58,186 nt of DNA from DATKWS01 sp035529435 (GTDB taxonomy: Bacteria > Krumholzibacteriota > Krumholzibacteriia > Krumholzibacteriales > Krumholzibacteriaceae), in NCBI GenBank assembly GCA_035529435.1, contig DATKWS010000091.1:1-58186 (forward strand), given 5' to 3'. How positions within the stretch are numbered: position 1 is the stretch's first letter; every line of letters begins with the position of its first letter. The position numbers were made by a program, and so were the translations under genes. The notes below the pieces were generated by a model that ran no database searches, was not told where the DNA came from, and saw only the letters and a list, made by a program, of their open reading frames with translations. Below are positions 41,656 to 50,844 of this stretch, piece by piece.

Positions 41656-43707
41656 ATGGATAATAATTCTCCGGAAAACGGCGCGGGGCGGGAATTTTTA
41701 ACCATGAAAAAGATCATGGCCATCGCGTTCTGCGCGGGGTTGCTCGTGCGGATCGTTTATCTTTTCTCGTTTCGCAATTCACCGTTCTTCGACGGTCTCA
41801 TCGTGGATGCCCAGTGGCACGACGAGTGGGCGAGCGGCTGGGCCGACGGAACGTGGAACATGGGCGGACGGGCCTTCTTCCGCGCTCCCCTCTATCCGTT
41901 CTTCCTATCCCTGATATACCGGATCTTCGGTCGCGATCTCCTCGCGGCCCGTATCGTGCAGATGGTCATCGGGAGCGGCACCATCGCGGCGCTCGCCGGA
42001 TGCGGGTGGCGGATCGGCGGCAAAAAAATGGCGCTGTGGACGTCCGTGATTGCGGTTCTCTACGGCCCGCTCCTCTTCTTCGACGCCGAGCTCCTGATAC
42101 CGAACCTGCTCGTCGTGCTCCTTGCATGGATGCTCTTTTTCACGCTCGCCCGGCCGTCGCCCGCCGCGTACCTCCTTGCCGCCGGCTTTCTCGGCTTCGC
42201 CTCGATAAGCCGCCCCAACGCCCTCGTACTGATCCCCATCGTGTGCATATTCATCCGGTCGCGGATTCGTCGTGAGCCCGTGATGCGCGGAAGCATACTC
42301 GTATGGTTTATCATACTCTCGCTCGTACCGTCCATGGTCGTGACGGCGATCAATCTGCGGGAAGAGGGGGCGTTCGTTTTCATCGCCAGCCAGGGGGGCG
42401 TGAACCTCTATGCCGGTAACAATCCGGAGGCGACGGGGCGGACGGTGATCGTCCCGGAGATGCAGCACCGGCAAACCGGCTGGTCGAATTTCGTCAAGCT
42501 TTCCCACGACGTGGCGCAGGAGTCGGCGGGGCGGGAGCTCGATGCCGGCGAGGCCTCGAACGTGTGGGCCGGGAAGGCGTGGGACTGGATCAAATCAAAT
42601 CCCCGGGACGCGGCGATTCTCACCCTGAAAAAGATCTATTTCGCCGTGAATGCGCACGAGATCGCCAACAACCGGGATCCCTATATCAAAACCTCGTTCC
42701 CGCTCAACATCCTGCTATGGAAGATGCCGTGGTTCGCCTTCCCGTGGGGGATCGTCTTTCCGCTGGCTCTCATCGGCGCGATCCTCGGGTGGCGGCACCG
42801 GGAGAGCGGGTGCGCCGTACGTCTCCTGGCCGGCTGGACGATCGTTTACGCGGTTTTCCTCGTCCCGTTTTTCATAACGGCGCGCTTCCGTATGGGAATG
42901 GTCCCGCCCCTGATACTCCTCGCCGCTTTCGCCGCCTCCCGCGGGAGGAAGCTGCTCGGTCCCGTCCCGCTCGTGGCGGGGGTCGCGGCGTTGCTGTTCG
43001 TCAACACCGAGCTGTTCGAGGCGCGCGGCAGCAATCAGGCCCAGGAGAAGGCGAAACTGGGCGCCGCCCTGCTCCTCGAGAACAGGCTCGGTGAGAGCCG
43101 CAGGATGCTCGAGGAGGCTGTCGAGCTGGATCCGAACGCCGCCGATTACGCCTACCTTCTGGGACAAGTCCACTTTCTCGAGGGTCGGTACGAGGAGGCG
43201 CTGAGACTGTTCCGGCACAGCATCGAGCTCGATCCCACGAACTACCGGGTCATGTACTATATCGGCAATGCGTTGATGCAGTTGGGTAATTACGATGAAG
43301 CGATCGGCGCGCTCGAGAAGGCGGTGGAGCTGTACGCGCGCGACGGTGATGTGTGGGGTTTTCTGGGGAGGGCGTACGAGCGCGTCGGAAACGTGGAACG
43401 GGCGATCGAAGCGTACCGCCGGGCTCTGGAGTATGATCCGGCAAACGAGCAGTGGTGTCTCGATCTCGGCTATCTCCACCAGCAGCGGGAAGATCTCCAT
43501 GCGGCTATCGATACCTGGCGCCGGGGCGTGGAGCGCAATCCCGGTTCATACCCGCTTCGCTACAACCTAGCCATGGCATACGCGCAGACCGATCAGTTCC
43601 TCAATGCGCTCGAGGAGATCGATACCGTGCTGAACCTGCGGCCGGATGATGAGAATGCGAAGCGATTGCGCACGTGGATCACGCAAAAGATGGGACGGTA
43701 TAAATAA
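41656..43707 (+). CDS. GT39-like membrane glycosyltransferase fused to TPRs
   Basis: This protein of about 683 residues has two parts. The first is an N-terminal membrane part (about 17-455, roughly 11 TM helices) with a first periplasmic loop DAQWHDEWA and FFRAPLYPFFLSLIY, typical of ArnT/PMT-like GT-C enzymes using lipid-linked sugars. The second is a C-terminal soluble part with about six TPRs (460-675). The start may be the ATG at 41656 or the one at 41704 (MKKIMAI), which gives a natural first helix. It is probably involved in protein or lipid glycosylation with a protein-binding module. The donor and acceptor cannot be read. Confidence 0.82.
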   Translation: MDNNSPENGAGREFLTMKKIMAIAFCAGLLVRIVYLFSFRNSPFFDGLIVDAQWHDEWASGWADGTWNMGGRAFFRAPLYPFFLSLIYRIFGRDLLAARIVQMVIGSGTIAALAGCGWRIGGKKMALWTSVIAVLYGPLLFFDAELLIPNLLVVLLAWMLFFTLARPSPAAYLLAAGFLGFASISRPNALVLIPIVCIFIRSRIRREPVMRGSILVWFIILSLVPSMVVTAINLREEGAFVFIASQGGVNLYAGNNPEATGRTVIVPEMQHRQTGWSNFVKLSHDVAQESAGRELDAGEASNVWAGKAWDWIKSNPRDAAILTLKKIYFAVNAHEIANNRDPYIKTSFPLNILLWKMPWFAFPWGIVFPLALIGAILGWRHRESGCAVRLLAGWTIVYAVFLVPFFITARFRMGMVPPLILLAAFAASRGRKLLGPVPLVAGVAALLFVNTELFEARGSNQAQEKAKLGAALLLENRLGESRRMLEEAVELDPNAADYAYLLGQVHFLEGRYEEALRLFRHSIELDPTNYRVMYYIGNALMQLGNYDEAIGALEKAVELYARDGDVWGFLGRAYERVGNVERAIEAYRRALEYDPANEQWCLDLGYLHQQREDLHAAIDTWRRGVERNPGSYPLRYNLAMAYAQTDQFLNALEEIDTVLNLRPDDENAKRLRTWITQKMGRYK

Positions 43708-43757
43708 GAGAATATTCAGCCGTTGCCGCACTGCGGTCATTCGGCGAAAAAAAATTG

Positions 43758-43786
43758 TTGCAACGTGCCTGCCGTTCAATTAAGAT
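43758..43786 (+). promoter_or_regulatory. Promoter of the pyrimidine operon
   Basis: TTGCAA (43758-43763), a 17-bp spacer and TAAGAT (43781-43786) predict transcription from about 43793, ten bases before the PyrR-binding hairpin. Confidence 0.6.
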
Positions 43787-43802
43787 TGTTGGAAATAGAA
43801 AG

Positions 43803-43834
43803 CCTTTTAATCTGGTCCGAGAGGCCAGGAAAGG
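43803..43834 (+). promoter_or_regulatory. PyrR-binding anti-antiterminator hairpin
   Basis: The lower stem CCTTT/AAAGG (43803-43807 and 43830-43834), a purine-containing internal bulge, and the upper stem CTGG-T-CC [GAGA] GG-CCAG (43812-43828) reproduce the PyrR binding loop of Bacillus pyr leaders, including the UCC-GAGAGG core. UMP-bound PyrR should stabilise this hairpin and so allow the terminator at 43858-43885 to form. Confidence 0.8.
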
Positions 43835-43857
43835 AGCATCGACAGATTTACCCGCCG

Positions 43858-43885
43858 AACCTCTCTGACTGGGAGGGTTTTTTTT
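43858..43885 (+). terminator. pyr operon attenuator terminator
   Basis: CCTCTC (43860-43865) pairs with GGGAGG (43871-43876, one G-U pair) around a 5-nt loop, followed by G and eight T. CCTCTC is also exactly complementary to GAGAGG of the PyrR hairpin (43819-43824), giving the alternative antiterminator. Confidence 0.85.
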
Positions 43886-43918
43886 GCCCGACCATCGTAT
43901 CCGTGAGGAGGTCACTGT

Positions 43919-44689
43919 TTGATAATCAAGAGGAAAGCGATCGTCATGGACGGCGTGCAGCTCCACCGCACGATCACCCGGATCGCCCACGAAATCGTCG
44001 AGCGCAACAAGAATGTGGAGGAGCTGATTCTCGTCGGCATACGGAAACGGGGCGTGCCGCTCGCCGAGCGGATCGCCGGCGCGATCGGTCAGTTCGAAAA
44101 TGTCGAAATTCCCGTCGGGGCGCTTGATATCACGCTCTACCGCGACGATCTCCAGATGATCTCGCGCAATCCGGTGGTCGGCAAGACCGAGATCAATGTC
44201 GATATCAACGGCCGTACCATTGTTCTCGTCGATGATGTGCTGTTCACCGGCAGGACGGTCCGCGCCGCTCTCGACGAGTTGATCGACTTCGGGCGTCCCA
44301 AGGAGATACAGCTCGCCGTCCTGATCGACCGGGGGCATCGCGAGTTTCCGATCAGGGCGGATTTCGTGGGCAAAAACGTTCCAACGGCCAACCTCGAAAC
44401 AGTCGAGGTACTGCTCGAAGAAACGGACGGCGAGGATCAGGTCGTGCTGAGCGATGTCATCGGTGGCGAGCAGGGGAAGACCATGGTGGGCATGACGCCG
44501 GAAACGCCCGCGGCCGAAACAGGGCAGGAACCATCCGGAGAAGGGCCTGGACCGACGGAGAGCGGGCGGCAGGCCCGCAAAAAACAAACACGTGAGAAGA
44601 AGACGGGGAAACGCACGGAGGCCGGCCGATCCGTGGGTAAGGGTGCGAAGCCCGGCCGATCCCGAAACAAGGGCGCGAAGTCACGCTAG
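43919..44689 (+). CDS. pyrR: PyrR regulator/uracil phosphoribosyltransferase with basic tail
   Basis: This 256-residue protein contains a PyrR core (about 1-180) with the PRPP loop VLVDDVLFTGRTVRA (102-116) and GIRKRGVPLA (40-49). PyrR binds pyr mRNA leaders under UMP control and often has uracil phosphoribosyltransferase activity. Residues 183-256 are a non-family tail, first Glu/Pro/Thr-rich, then strongly basic (Lys, Arg, Gly). A TTG start at 43919 has GAGGAGG seven bases upstream. It is the first gene after the attenuator, so it controls its own operon. Confidence 0.95.
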   Translation: MIIKRKAIVMDGVQLHRTITRIAHEIVERNKNVEELILVGIRKRGVPLAERIAGAIGQFENVEIPVGALDITLYRDDLQMISRNPVVGKTEINVDINGRTIVLVDDVLFTGRTVRAALDELIDFGRPKEIQLAVLIDRGHREFPIRADFVGKNVPTANLETVEVLLEETDGEDQVVLSDVIGGEQGKTMVGMTPETPAAETGQEPSGEGPGPTESGRQARKKQTREKKTGKRTEAGRSVGKGAKPGRSRNKGAKSR

Positions 44690-44736
44690 GCGGTGCCGGT
44701 ATACCGTTCACGAGGCAGAAAGGGGGCACGTCCGAG

Positions 44737-45687
44737 GTGCAGTTCAATCACAAGGACCTCTTGGATCTCGATGTTCTCAACGCCGGGGAGATCACGCAGA
44801 TACTCGACACGGCTGATTCCTTCAAGGAGGTTTCAGAGCGTAAGATCAAGAAGGTACCCGCGCTCCGCGGCACGACGGTCGCCAACCTGTTCTTCGAACC
44901 GAGCACGAGGACCCGCATCAGCTTCGAGCTTGCCGAAAAGCGCCTCAGCGCCGACTCGGTCAATTTCTCGAAGATGACATCGTCCGTGGTCAAGGGTGAG
45001 AGCCTCCGGGATACGGCGGAGAATATCCAGGCGATGAAGGTCGATATCGTCGTCATGCGTCATTCCTCATCCGGTGCACACCAGTTTCTCTCCGAGTTTC
45101 TCGATGCCTCGATCATCAACGCGGGGGACGGCCAGCATGCGCACCCGACGCAGGCGCTGCTCGATATGATGACGCTCAAGCAGCGGTGGGGAACGTTCGA
45201 GGGAAAACGCGTCACTATTATCGGCGATATCATGCACAGCCGCGTCGCGCGGTCGAACATATGGGGTCTCACCACGATGGGGGTTGCGGTCACCGTGTGC
45301 GGTCCGCCGACCATGATGCCGGTCGATGTGGAGAAGCTCGGCACGGGAAGCGTCACCGTCGAGTATGATTTGCACAAGGCGGTGGAGGGTGCCGATGCCG
45401 TCAATATCCTCCGCATCCAACTGGAGCGCCAGAAGGCGGTGCTCTTCCCGAGCACCCGCGAGTACTTCGATGTGTTCGGCGTCACACCCGCTGTTCTCGA
45501 TGAGGCCCCGAAGCACTGTATCGTCATGCATCCCGGTCCAATGAACCGAGGTGTCGAGATCAGCCAGGACATCGCCGACGGTGACCGCGCCGTGATTCTC
45601 GAGCAGGTCACGAACGGAGTCGCGGTCAGGATGGCCGTTTTGTTCCTGCTCGCCGGCGGTAAGATCGAGGAAAGCGATATACGGTAG
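44737..45687 (+). CDS. pyrB: Aspartate carbamoyltransferase catalytic chain
   Basis: This 316-residue enzyme makes N-carbamoylaspartate. The carbamoyl-phosphate site STRTR is at 56-60 (FFEPSTRTRISFE), HPTQALLD and MHPGPMNRGVE follow. The GTG start lies 47 bp after pyrR, with AAGGGGG upstream. No pyrI regulatory chain is present, as in the Bacillus-like class B/C enzymes next to pyrC. Confidence 0.96.
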   Translation: MQFNHKDLLDLDVLNAGEITQILDTADSFKEVSERKIKKVPALRGTTVANLFFEPSTRTRISFELAEKRLSADSVNFSKMTSSVVKGESLRDTAENIQAMKVDIVVMRHSSSGAHQFLSEFLDASIINAGDGQHAHPTQALLDMMTLKQRWGTFEGKRVTIIGDIMHSRVARSNIWGLTTMGVAVTVCGPPTMMPVDVEKLGTGSVTVEYDLHKAVEGADAVNILRIQLERQKAVLFPSTREYFDVFGVTPAVLDEAPKHCIVMHPGPMNRGVEISQDIADGDRAVILEQVTNGVAVRMAVLFLLAGGKIEESDIR

Positions 45688-45767
45688 GGGCGGCGGTCGG
45701 CCGCCCGCGGGGAGTGCGGTCGAACGCGCGGGGAGCCACCGTGTCATGAAAAGACGAGGGAGTATCG

Positions 45768-47081
45768 ATGATCACGTGGAAAGACAAACGCGAGTTCTGG
45801 ATCATGGGCGCGAAGCTGGCCGATCCTGAGGCGGGGCGCCTGCGAACGGGATCGATCCTCGTACAGCGGGGAAGGATCGAGGATATCGTCTGGCAGCGCG
45901 AGGTCGAAACCGATCTGCCGGTGCTGGAAGCGGATCAGTACCTCGTGGCGCCGGGCTTCATCGATATCCACGTCCACCTCAGGGAGCCCGGGTACGAGGA
46001 GAAGGAGACGATCGCGACGGGCACCGCCGCCGCGGCCGCCGGCGGGTTCACGGCGGTGGCGTGCATGGCGAACACCAAACCGGCGATCGATGATCCCAGC
46101 GTGATCGAGTACGTCAACAAGAAGGCCGAACAGTGCGCGAATTGCCGTGTCTACGTCATCGCCGCAGTCACGAAGGGCCTCGAGGGAAAAGTGATCAATG
46201 AATACCATCTCCTCAAGGAGGCCGGCGCGGTCGCCCTGAGCGACGATGGAAAACATGTAACGAACAGCCAGGTGATGCGCTCGGCGCTTGAATATGCCGG
46301 TATGTTCGGACTGACCGTGATCGCTCATTGCGAGGACGCGTTCCTCGTATCGGGATCGCAGATCAACGAGAGCTTCACCTCGACGCGCCTCGGGCTCAAG
46401 GGGGCACCCGCCGCGGCCGAGGAGATCGCCGTGTCACGGGACATTCGGCTCGCGCAGCTGACCGGATCACGACTCCACGTCGCGCACGTCTCCACGGCCG
46501 GGGCGGTCGATCTTGTCAAGCGGGCGAAAAAGAAAGGCTTACCCGTGACGGCCGAGGCGACCCCCCACCATCTGACGATGGACGATTCCCTCCTGATGGA
46601 TTACAATACGAACCTCAAGGTGAATCCACCGTTGCGGGGGGTCGATGATATGAAGGCCCTCGTCGCGGCGGTGCGTGACGGGACGATCGACTGCATCGCC
46701 ACGGATCACGCCCCGCACAACGAGATCGACAAGCAGGTGGAGTTTGATCAGGCGCCCCCCGGCATGATCGGGTTACAGACCGCATTCGCCCAGCTGCATA
46801 CGGAGCTCGTTCTCTGCGGTGCGCTGGACCTCGTCGAGCTGGTGAGGTGCTTGACGGTGAAACCGGCGGAGGTCCTCGGCCTTCCGGGCGGCAGGCTGCG
46901 TGCCGGTGACGCGGCGGATCTCGTCGTCATCGATCCCCGGGAGGAATGGACGTTCGAGAGGGCGATGGTCAGATCGAAATCGATCAATACACCACTCCTC
47001 GGAAAAGCCTTCACCGGGCGCGTGCAGGGTGTTTTTCTTGAGGGAAAGTGGCAAAGCGCTATATTAGGGGAGAGGTCGTAA
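45768..47081 (+). CDS. pyrC: Dihydroorotase
   Basis: This 437-residue class I (multifunctional-type) amidohydrolase cyclises carbamoylaspartate. Zinc ligands are His68 and His70 in DIHVHLREPG; the rest of the site is supplied by SDDGKHV, HCED, HVAHVST and ATDHAPH. GGGAG lies five bases before the ATG. The enzyme often needs its PyrB neighbour for activity in related systems. Confidence 0.96.
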   Translation: MITWKDKREFWIMGAKLADPEAGRLRTGSILVQRGRIEDIVWQREVETDLPVLEADQYLVAPGFIDIHVHLREPGYEEKETIATGTAAAAAGGFTAVACMANTKPAIDDPSVIEYVNKKAEQCANCRVYVIAAVTKGLEGKVINEYHLLKEAGAVALSDDGKHVTNSQVMRSALEYAGMFGLTVIAHCEDAFLVSGSQINESFTSTRLGLKGAPAAAEEIAVSRDIRLAQLTGSRLHVAHVSTAGAVDLVKRAKKKGLPVTAEATPHHLTMDDSLLMDYNTNLKVNPPLRGVDDMKALVAAVRDGTIDCIATDHAPHNEIDKQVEFDQAPPGMIGLQTAFAQLHTELVLCGALDLVELVRCLTVKPAEVLGLPGGRLRAGDAADLVVIDPREEWTFERAMVRSKSINTPLLGKAFTGRVQGVFLEGKWQSAILGERS

Positions 47082-47143
47082 CCGGTGTCCGCCCGGCCGT
47101 GACAGCGTACAGCGCACGGGGGCCGTACATCGCATGAAGGGAC

Positions 47144-49051
47144 ATGGCCGTGAATGCCCGCTTATCACGTGGTTCCGTTACGGTTGCAATCGTATCGATA
47201 TGCATCGCGCTGTCCGCGTACTCCTGCGCGTACTTCAATACCCTGTACAATGCCCGGCGCGTCTACAACGAGGCCGAGGTACAGCGCGAGGAGCGCGGTG
47301 TCGACAGGCAGCTCAAGGATAAGTACGGTGAGGTCGTGAAGAAATGCGCGAACCTCATCAGCAGCTATCCGAACAACCGCTGGATCGACGATGCGCTCTT
47401 CCTCATGGGGCAGGCGCTCGTGCGGCAGGGTGAATACAACAACGGCATCAGGAAATTCATGGAGCTCAGGACAAATTTCCCGGACAGCAAGTATGCCGCT
47501 CCATCACTGTACTGGCTGGCGCTGGCCAACTTCGAAAAGCGGGATTATCTGCAGGCAATCGAGTTCGCCAAGCGGTTCCTGGACCGGAATCCCAATCACG
47601 AACTGCGTTACCGGGTCATGTTCCTGGCCGGCGATATTCTCCTCGAGCTCGAGAATACCGAAGAGGCGTTGAATTTCTACTCGATGGTCGCCGAACGTGC
47701 CTCGAAACGCGAGGTGGTCGATGAGGCGGTGCTGAAGAGCGCGGAGCTGTTCTACAAGAAGGAACGGTGGAGTGAGGCGGTCGCGAGCTACGAGAAAGCG
47801 CTGCGCAAGGGCCTGCCGTGGGAGCTGCGTTACAATATATCCCTCGCTCTCGGTGAATGTTACACCAAGATCGGCCGGTGTACCGAGGCGATGGGGATAT
47901 TCGACGCGCTGATCGAGGAGATCGTGACATCCAAGGAGAAGCCTCCCGTCGTGTTGGGACGCGCCGCCAGTTACGAATGCATGGATTCACTCGATGCGGC
48001 GCTCACCGTCTACCGGGAGGTGACGAAGGATTTTCCGAAATCCATATTCTCCGCCGAGGCGTACTATCATATGGGAATAATTTACCACGAAAAGATGGAT
48101 TCCCTCGTGCGGGCCCAGGATGCCTTTTCCAAGGTCGCCGGGGAATTCGCCAGTTCGGAATTCGCCGCGGTATCGCTGCAGAAGAGCGGCAGCATGAAGC
48201 GATTCATCGAGTTGCAACAGAGCGAGGGGAAGGGTGAAACGAGGGAGCAGGCTGCGGACAACAGGTTTCTCACGGCGGAGATTCAACTGATGCGCCTAGG
48301 CGAGATGGATCTCGCGATCGGTAACTACCGGGCGGTCATCGACAGCTTCGGTGAGACGGAGATCGCTCCGAAGGCCGGTTATGCGCTCGCCTGGATCTAT
48401 CACTACAAGCTGGCCGATTCGGTGCAGGCCGCTGTCCTGTACCGGGAAATCGCCGAGCGTTATCCCCGTTCACCCCAAGCGAAAGGGGCAATGATCGAGC
48501 TGGGCAATCTCGGCGAGGACGAGCTGAAGGGTGTGCTGGTGGCATATATCGATTCAGCGCTGGCCGATACCGCTGCTGCACGCGTGGAGGAACTCGAACG
48601 GCGACGTCGAATGCAGGCTGATTCGGCCGCGATCGATTCGATGGCCGCCCTGAGAGGTGACAGCACCGGCACGGCCGTCCCGGATTCCGCGACCGTGCAC
48701 CCACCGGGTGTCCTCCGGGGTACCGGCGGCGCCCCGGAGCGTGCGGCCCGGAGGGATTCGCTCCTCATTCCCCTCGGTGGGGGGACTCGGGATACTATGA
48801 CAGCGCCGGATTCGACTGGCATGCTGGATACAATAATCAAACCGCCCGCGGCGGCAACCCCGGCCGATACGGTCACGCCGCCCGGCGGCCCCGCCCCGGC
48901 CGATACGATACCGCCTGCAGGCGGCGCCGTTCCAATCGATACGATAGCACCACCCGGCACTCCCGCCATGCCCGATACGGCCGCTGCGGACGGTGCGGGG
49001 AACGGACCATCGCCTTCCGAATCACTTGAGGACCCGGAGGAGTTTGATTGA
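47144..49051 (+). CDS. TPR lipoprotein inside the pyr operon
   Basis: This 635-residue protein has a signal sequence ending in SAYSCAYFNTLYNARRVY. The Cys is probably lipidated, and CAYFNTxYN is a mark of outer-membrane TPR lipoproteins in FCB-type bacteria. About nine TPR/Tol-Pal-like repeats (60-490) follow, then a low-complexity tail (about 505-635) with repeated DT-x-PP-x-G units. It lies 62 bp after pyrC, and its stop overlaps the TTG of pyrK, so it is transcribed and translated with pyrimidine genes. It is probably an envelope assembly scaffold; no pyrimidine role is evident. Confidence 0.85.
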   Translation: MAVNARLSRGSVTVAIVSICIALSAYSCAYFNTLYNARRVYNEAEVQREERGVDRQLKDKYGEVVKKCANLISSYPNNRWIDDALFLMGQALVRQGEYNNGIRKFMELRTNFPDSKYAAPSLYWLALANFEKRDYLQAIEFAKRFLDRNPNHELRYRVMFLAGDILLELENTEEALNFYSMVAERASKREVVDEAVLKSAELFYKKERWSEAVASYEKALRKGLPWELRYNISLALGECYTKIGRCTEAMGIFDALIEEIVTSKEKPPVVLGRAASYECMDSLDAALTVYREVTKDFPKSIFSAEAYYHMGIIYHEKMDSLVRAQDAFSKVAGEFASSEFAAVSLQKSGSMKRFIELQQSEGKGETREQAADNRFLTAEIQLMRLGEMDLAIGNYRAVIDSFGETEIAPKAGYALAWIYHYKLADSVQAAVLYREIAERYPRSPQAKGAMIELGNLGEDELKGVLVAYIDSALADTAAARVEELERRRRMQADSAAIDSMAALRGDSTGTAVPDSATVHPPGVLRGTGGAPERAARRDSLLIPLGGGTRDTMTAPDSTGMLDTIIKPPAAATPADTVTPPGGPAPADTIPPAGGAVPIDTIAPPGTPAMPDTAAADGAGNGPSPSESLEDPEEFD

Positions 49052-49863
49052 TCTTGAGCGGTAAGGGACTGTTCAGCGCGCGGGTTCTCGAGAACAGGGC
49101 GATCTCCCCGTCCACTCACCTCATCGTTATGATCCGGCCCGATGGGTTTCCCGAGGCGCAACCGGGACAGTTCGTCTCGATCCGCATCACCGGCGCGGGA
49201 GCGCCGCTGTTGCGCCGTCCCTACAGCATCTGTGACCTGACCGGCGAAGCGCTCACCCTTCTCGTCAAGATCGTTGGCGTCGGGTCGGCCGCGATCGCGG
49301 GGACACGGCCGGACGAGATGATCGATCTTCTGGGACCGTTGGGGAACGAGACATTTCCTGACCCGGTGGGAGAGGATGCGGTTTTCGTGGCGGGAGGCGC
49401 GGGACTCGCGCCGATCGTTTTCGCCATCCGGCGATGGACGCGGGAAGGGACGATCGGTAGATCCGTCCTGCTCCACGGAGCGGAGTGTCGTGACGAATTA
49501 CTGGGTGACGTGACCGGCGGCGGCCCTACCGAGTTCCGGTGCGCGACGATCGACGGTTCCGAGGGGCATCACGGCGATGTGGTGACTCTCTGCGAGCAAC
49601 TGCTCGATGCGGGGCGCATACCGACCGATCTCCTCTACTCCTGCGGTCCCCGCGGCATGGTGAAGGCACTTGTCGAGCGGGTGGACGGGCGATTCGCAGC
49701 GCATTACACATCTCTTGAAGCCATCATGGCGTGCGGCGTGGGGGCGTGCCGCGGTTGCACGGTACCGGTCGCCACGGAAAGCGGAGCCGTCATGAAGGCG
49801 GTCTGTTCGGACGGCACGGTGTTCCGCGCGCGGGAGATTGCATGGGATGAATGGAAGGACTGA
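49048..49863 (+). CDS. pyrK: Dihydroorotate dehydrogenase B electron-transfer subunit
   Basis: This 271-residue FAD/[2Fe-2S] protein passes electrons from dihydroorotate dehydrogenase 1B to NAD+. The FAD motif RRPYSI is at 56-61, NAD-side GGAGLAPI at 116-123, and the cluster cysteines are C229, C234, C237 and C253. The TTG start overlaps the lipoprotein stop. It must partner PyrD, 75 bp downstream. Confidence 0.95.
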   Translation: MILSGKGLFSARVLENRAISPSTHLIVMIRPDGFPEAQPGQFVSIRITGAGAPLLRRPYSICDLTGEALTLLVKIVGVGSAAIAGTRPDEMIDLLGPLGNETFPDPVGEDAVFVAGGAGLAPIVFAIRRWTREGTIGRSVLLHGAECRDELLGDVTGGGPTEFRCATIDGSEGHHGDVVTLCEQLLDAGRIPTDLLYSCGPRGMVKALVERVDGRFAAHYTSLEAIMACGVGACRGCTVPVATESGAVMKAVCSDGTVFRAREIAWDEWKD

Positions 49864-49938
49864 TGTTTCGGGAGATAGCATGACGGGAGCGGAGGGAATC
49901 ATGTTACGCGGGATGGCGCGGGAGGAGAGAATCGGCTG

Positions 49939-50844
49939 ATGACCCGTGAGCTCGAGCTGCGCATCGGGAACGTGATCTTCCAGAATCCCGTTTTTCTCGC
50001 CTCGGGTCCGGCGGGGTACGGTGCCGAGTACGCGGAGTTGATAGATCTCGGCCGCCTGGGCGGCGTCGTCACAAAGACGGTCACATTCGAGCCAAGACCG
50101 GGCAACCCGGGCAGGAGGCTCTGGGAAACGCCGTCAGGTCTCCTCAACAGTGTGGGTCTCGAAAACGTCGGATCGAAGCGGTTCTTCGCGGAGAAGATCC
50201 CACCACTCATCGATAACGGTGTGAAACCTGTCGTGAGCCTCGGTGCCGAGGACTGGGATCAGTACCGGCGCATGATCGAGATCACCGCATCCGTCGAAGC
50301 GGTGGATGCCGTGGAGCTGAACCTGTCGTGTCCCAATGTCGAACGCGGGGGGATGACGATCGGTACCGATCCGGATCTCCTGTACGAGTACGTGCGGCAC
50401 GCCCGGGATGTTCTGGCGGGGACCGCGATATTCGCCAAGCTGACACCCAACGTCGCCGACATAGCATCGATCGCACTCGCGGCGGAAGAGGCCGGCGCCG
50501 ACGGCATTACGGCGATCAACACGGTGGTCGGCATGGATATCGATACCGTCGACGGGGAACCGATCTTCGATCGCGTCAGGGCGGGACTGTCGGGGCCCGC
50601 AATCATGCCGGTGGCCCTCGAGGCCGTCTGGCGCATCGCGCGAACCGTCGACATTCCGGTCATGGGAGTCGGTGGCATCTCTTCGGTCGGGGACGCGCGT
50701 AAATTCTTCATGGCGGGCGCTTCGGCCGTGCAGGTCGGAACCGCGATATTCTACGACCCCGCACTGCCCGGGCACATCGTCGATGCACTGGAACGGGACG
50801 GCGTACCGGAACCGTGCCCCGGAATGAGAGAGGCAGAGGAATGA
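49939..50844 (+). CDS. pyrD: Dihydroorotate dehydrogenase 1B catalytic subunit
   Basis: This 301-residue FMN TIM-barrel enzyme has the catalytic-base Cys131 in VELNLSCPNV, ASGPAGYG near the N-terminus, NSVGLEN and the phosphate-binding VGGISSVGDARKF. Cys rather than Ser as the base and the PyrK neighbour define class 1B. It overlaps pyrF by ATGA. Confidence 0.96.
   Translation: MTRELELRIGNVIFQNPVFLASGPAGYGAEYAELIDLGRLGGVVTKTVTFEPRPGNPGRRLWETPSGLLNSVGLENVGSKRFFAEKIPPLIDNGVKPVVSLGAEDWDQYRRMIEITASVEAVDAVELNLSCPNVERGGMTIGTDPDLLYEYVRHARDVLAGTAIFAKLTPNVADIASIALAAEEAGADGITAINTVVGMDIDTVDGEPIFDRVRAGLSGPAIMPVALEAVWRIARTVDIPVMGVGGISSVGDARKFFMAGASAVQVGTAIFYDPALPGHIVDALERDGVPEPCPGMREAEE

Noticed and set aside
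43708..43756. Terminator after the TPR glycosyltransferase gene
   Set aside because: A weak GCCG/CGGC stem is followed by eight A rather than T on the plus strand, so it is not a plus-strand terminator.
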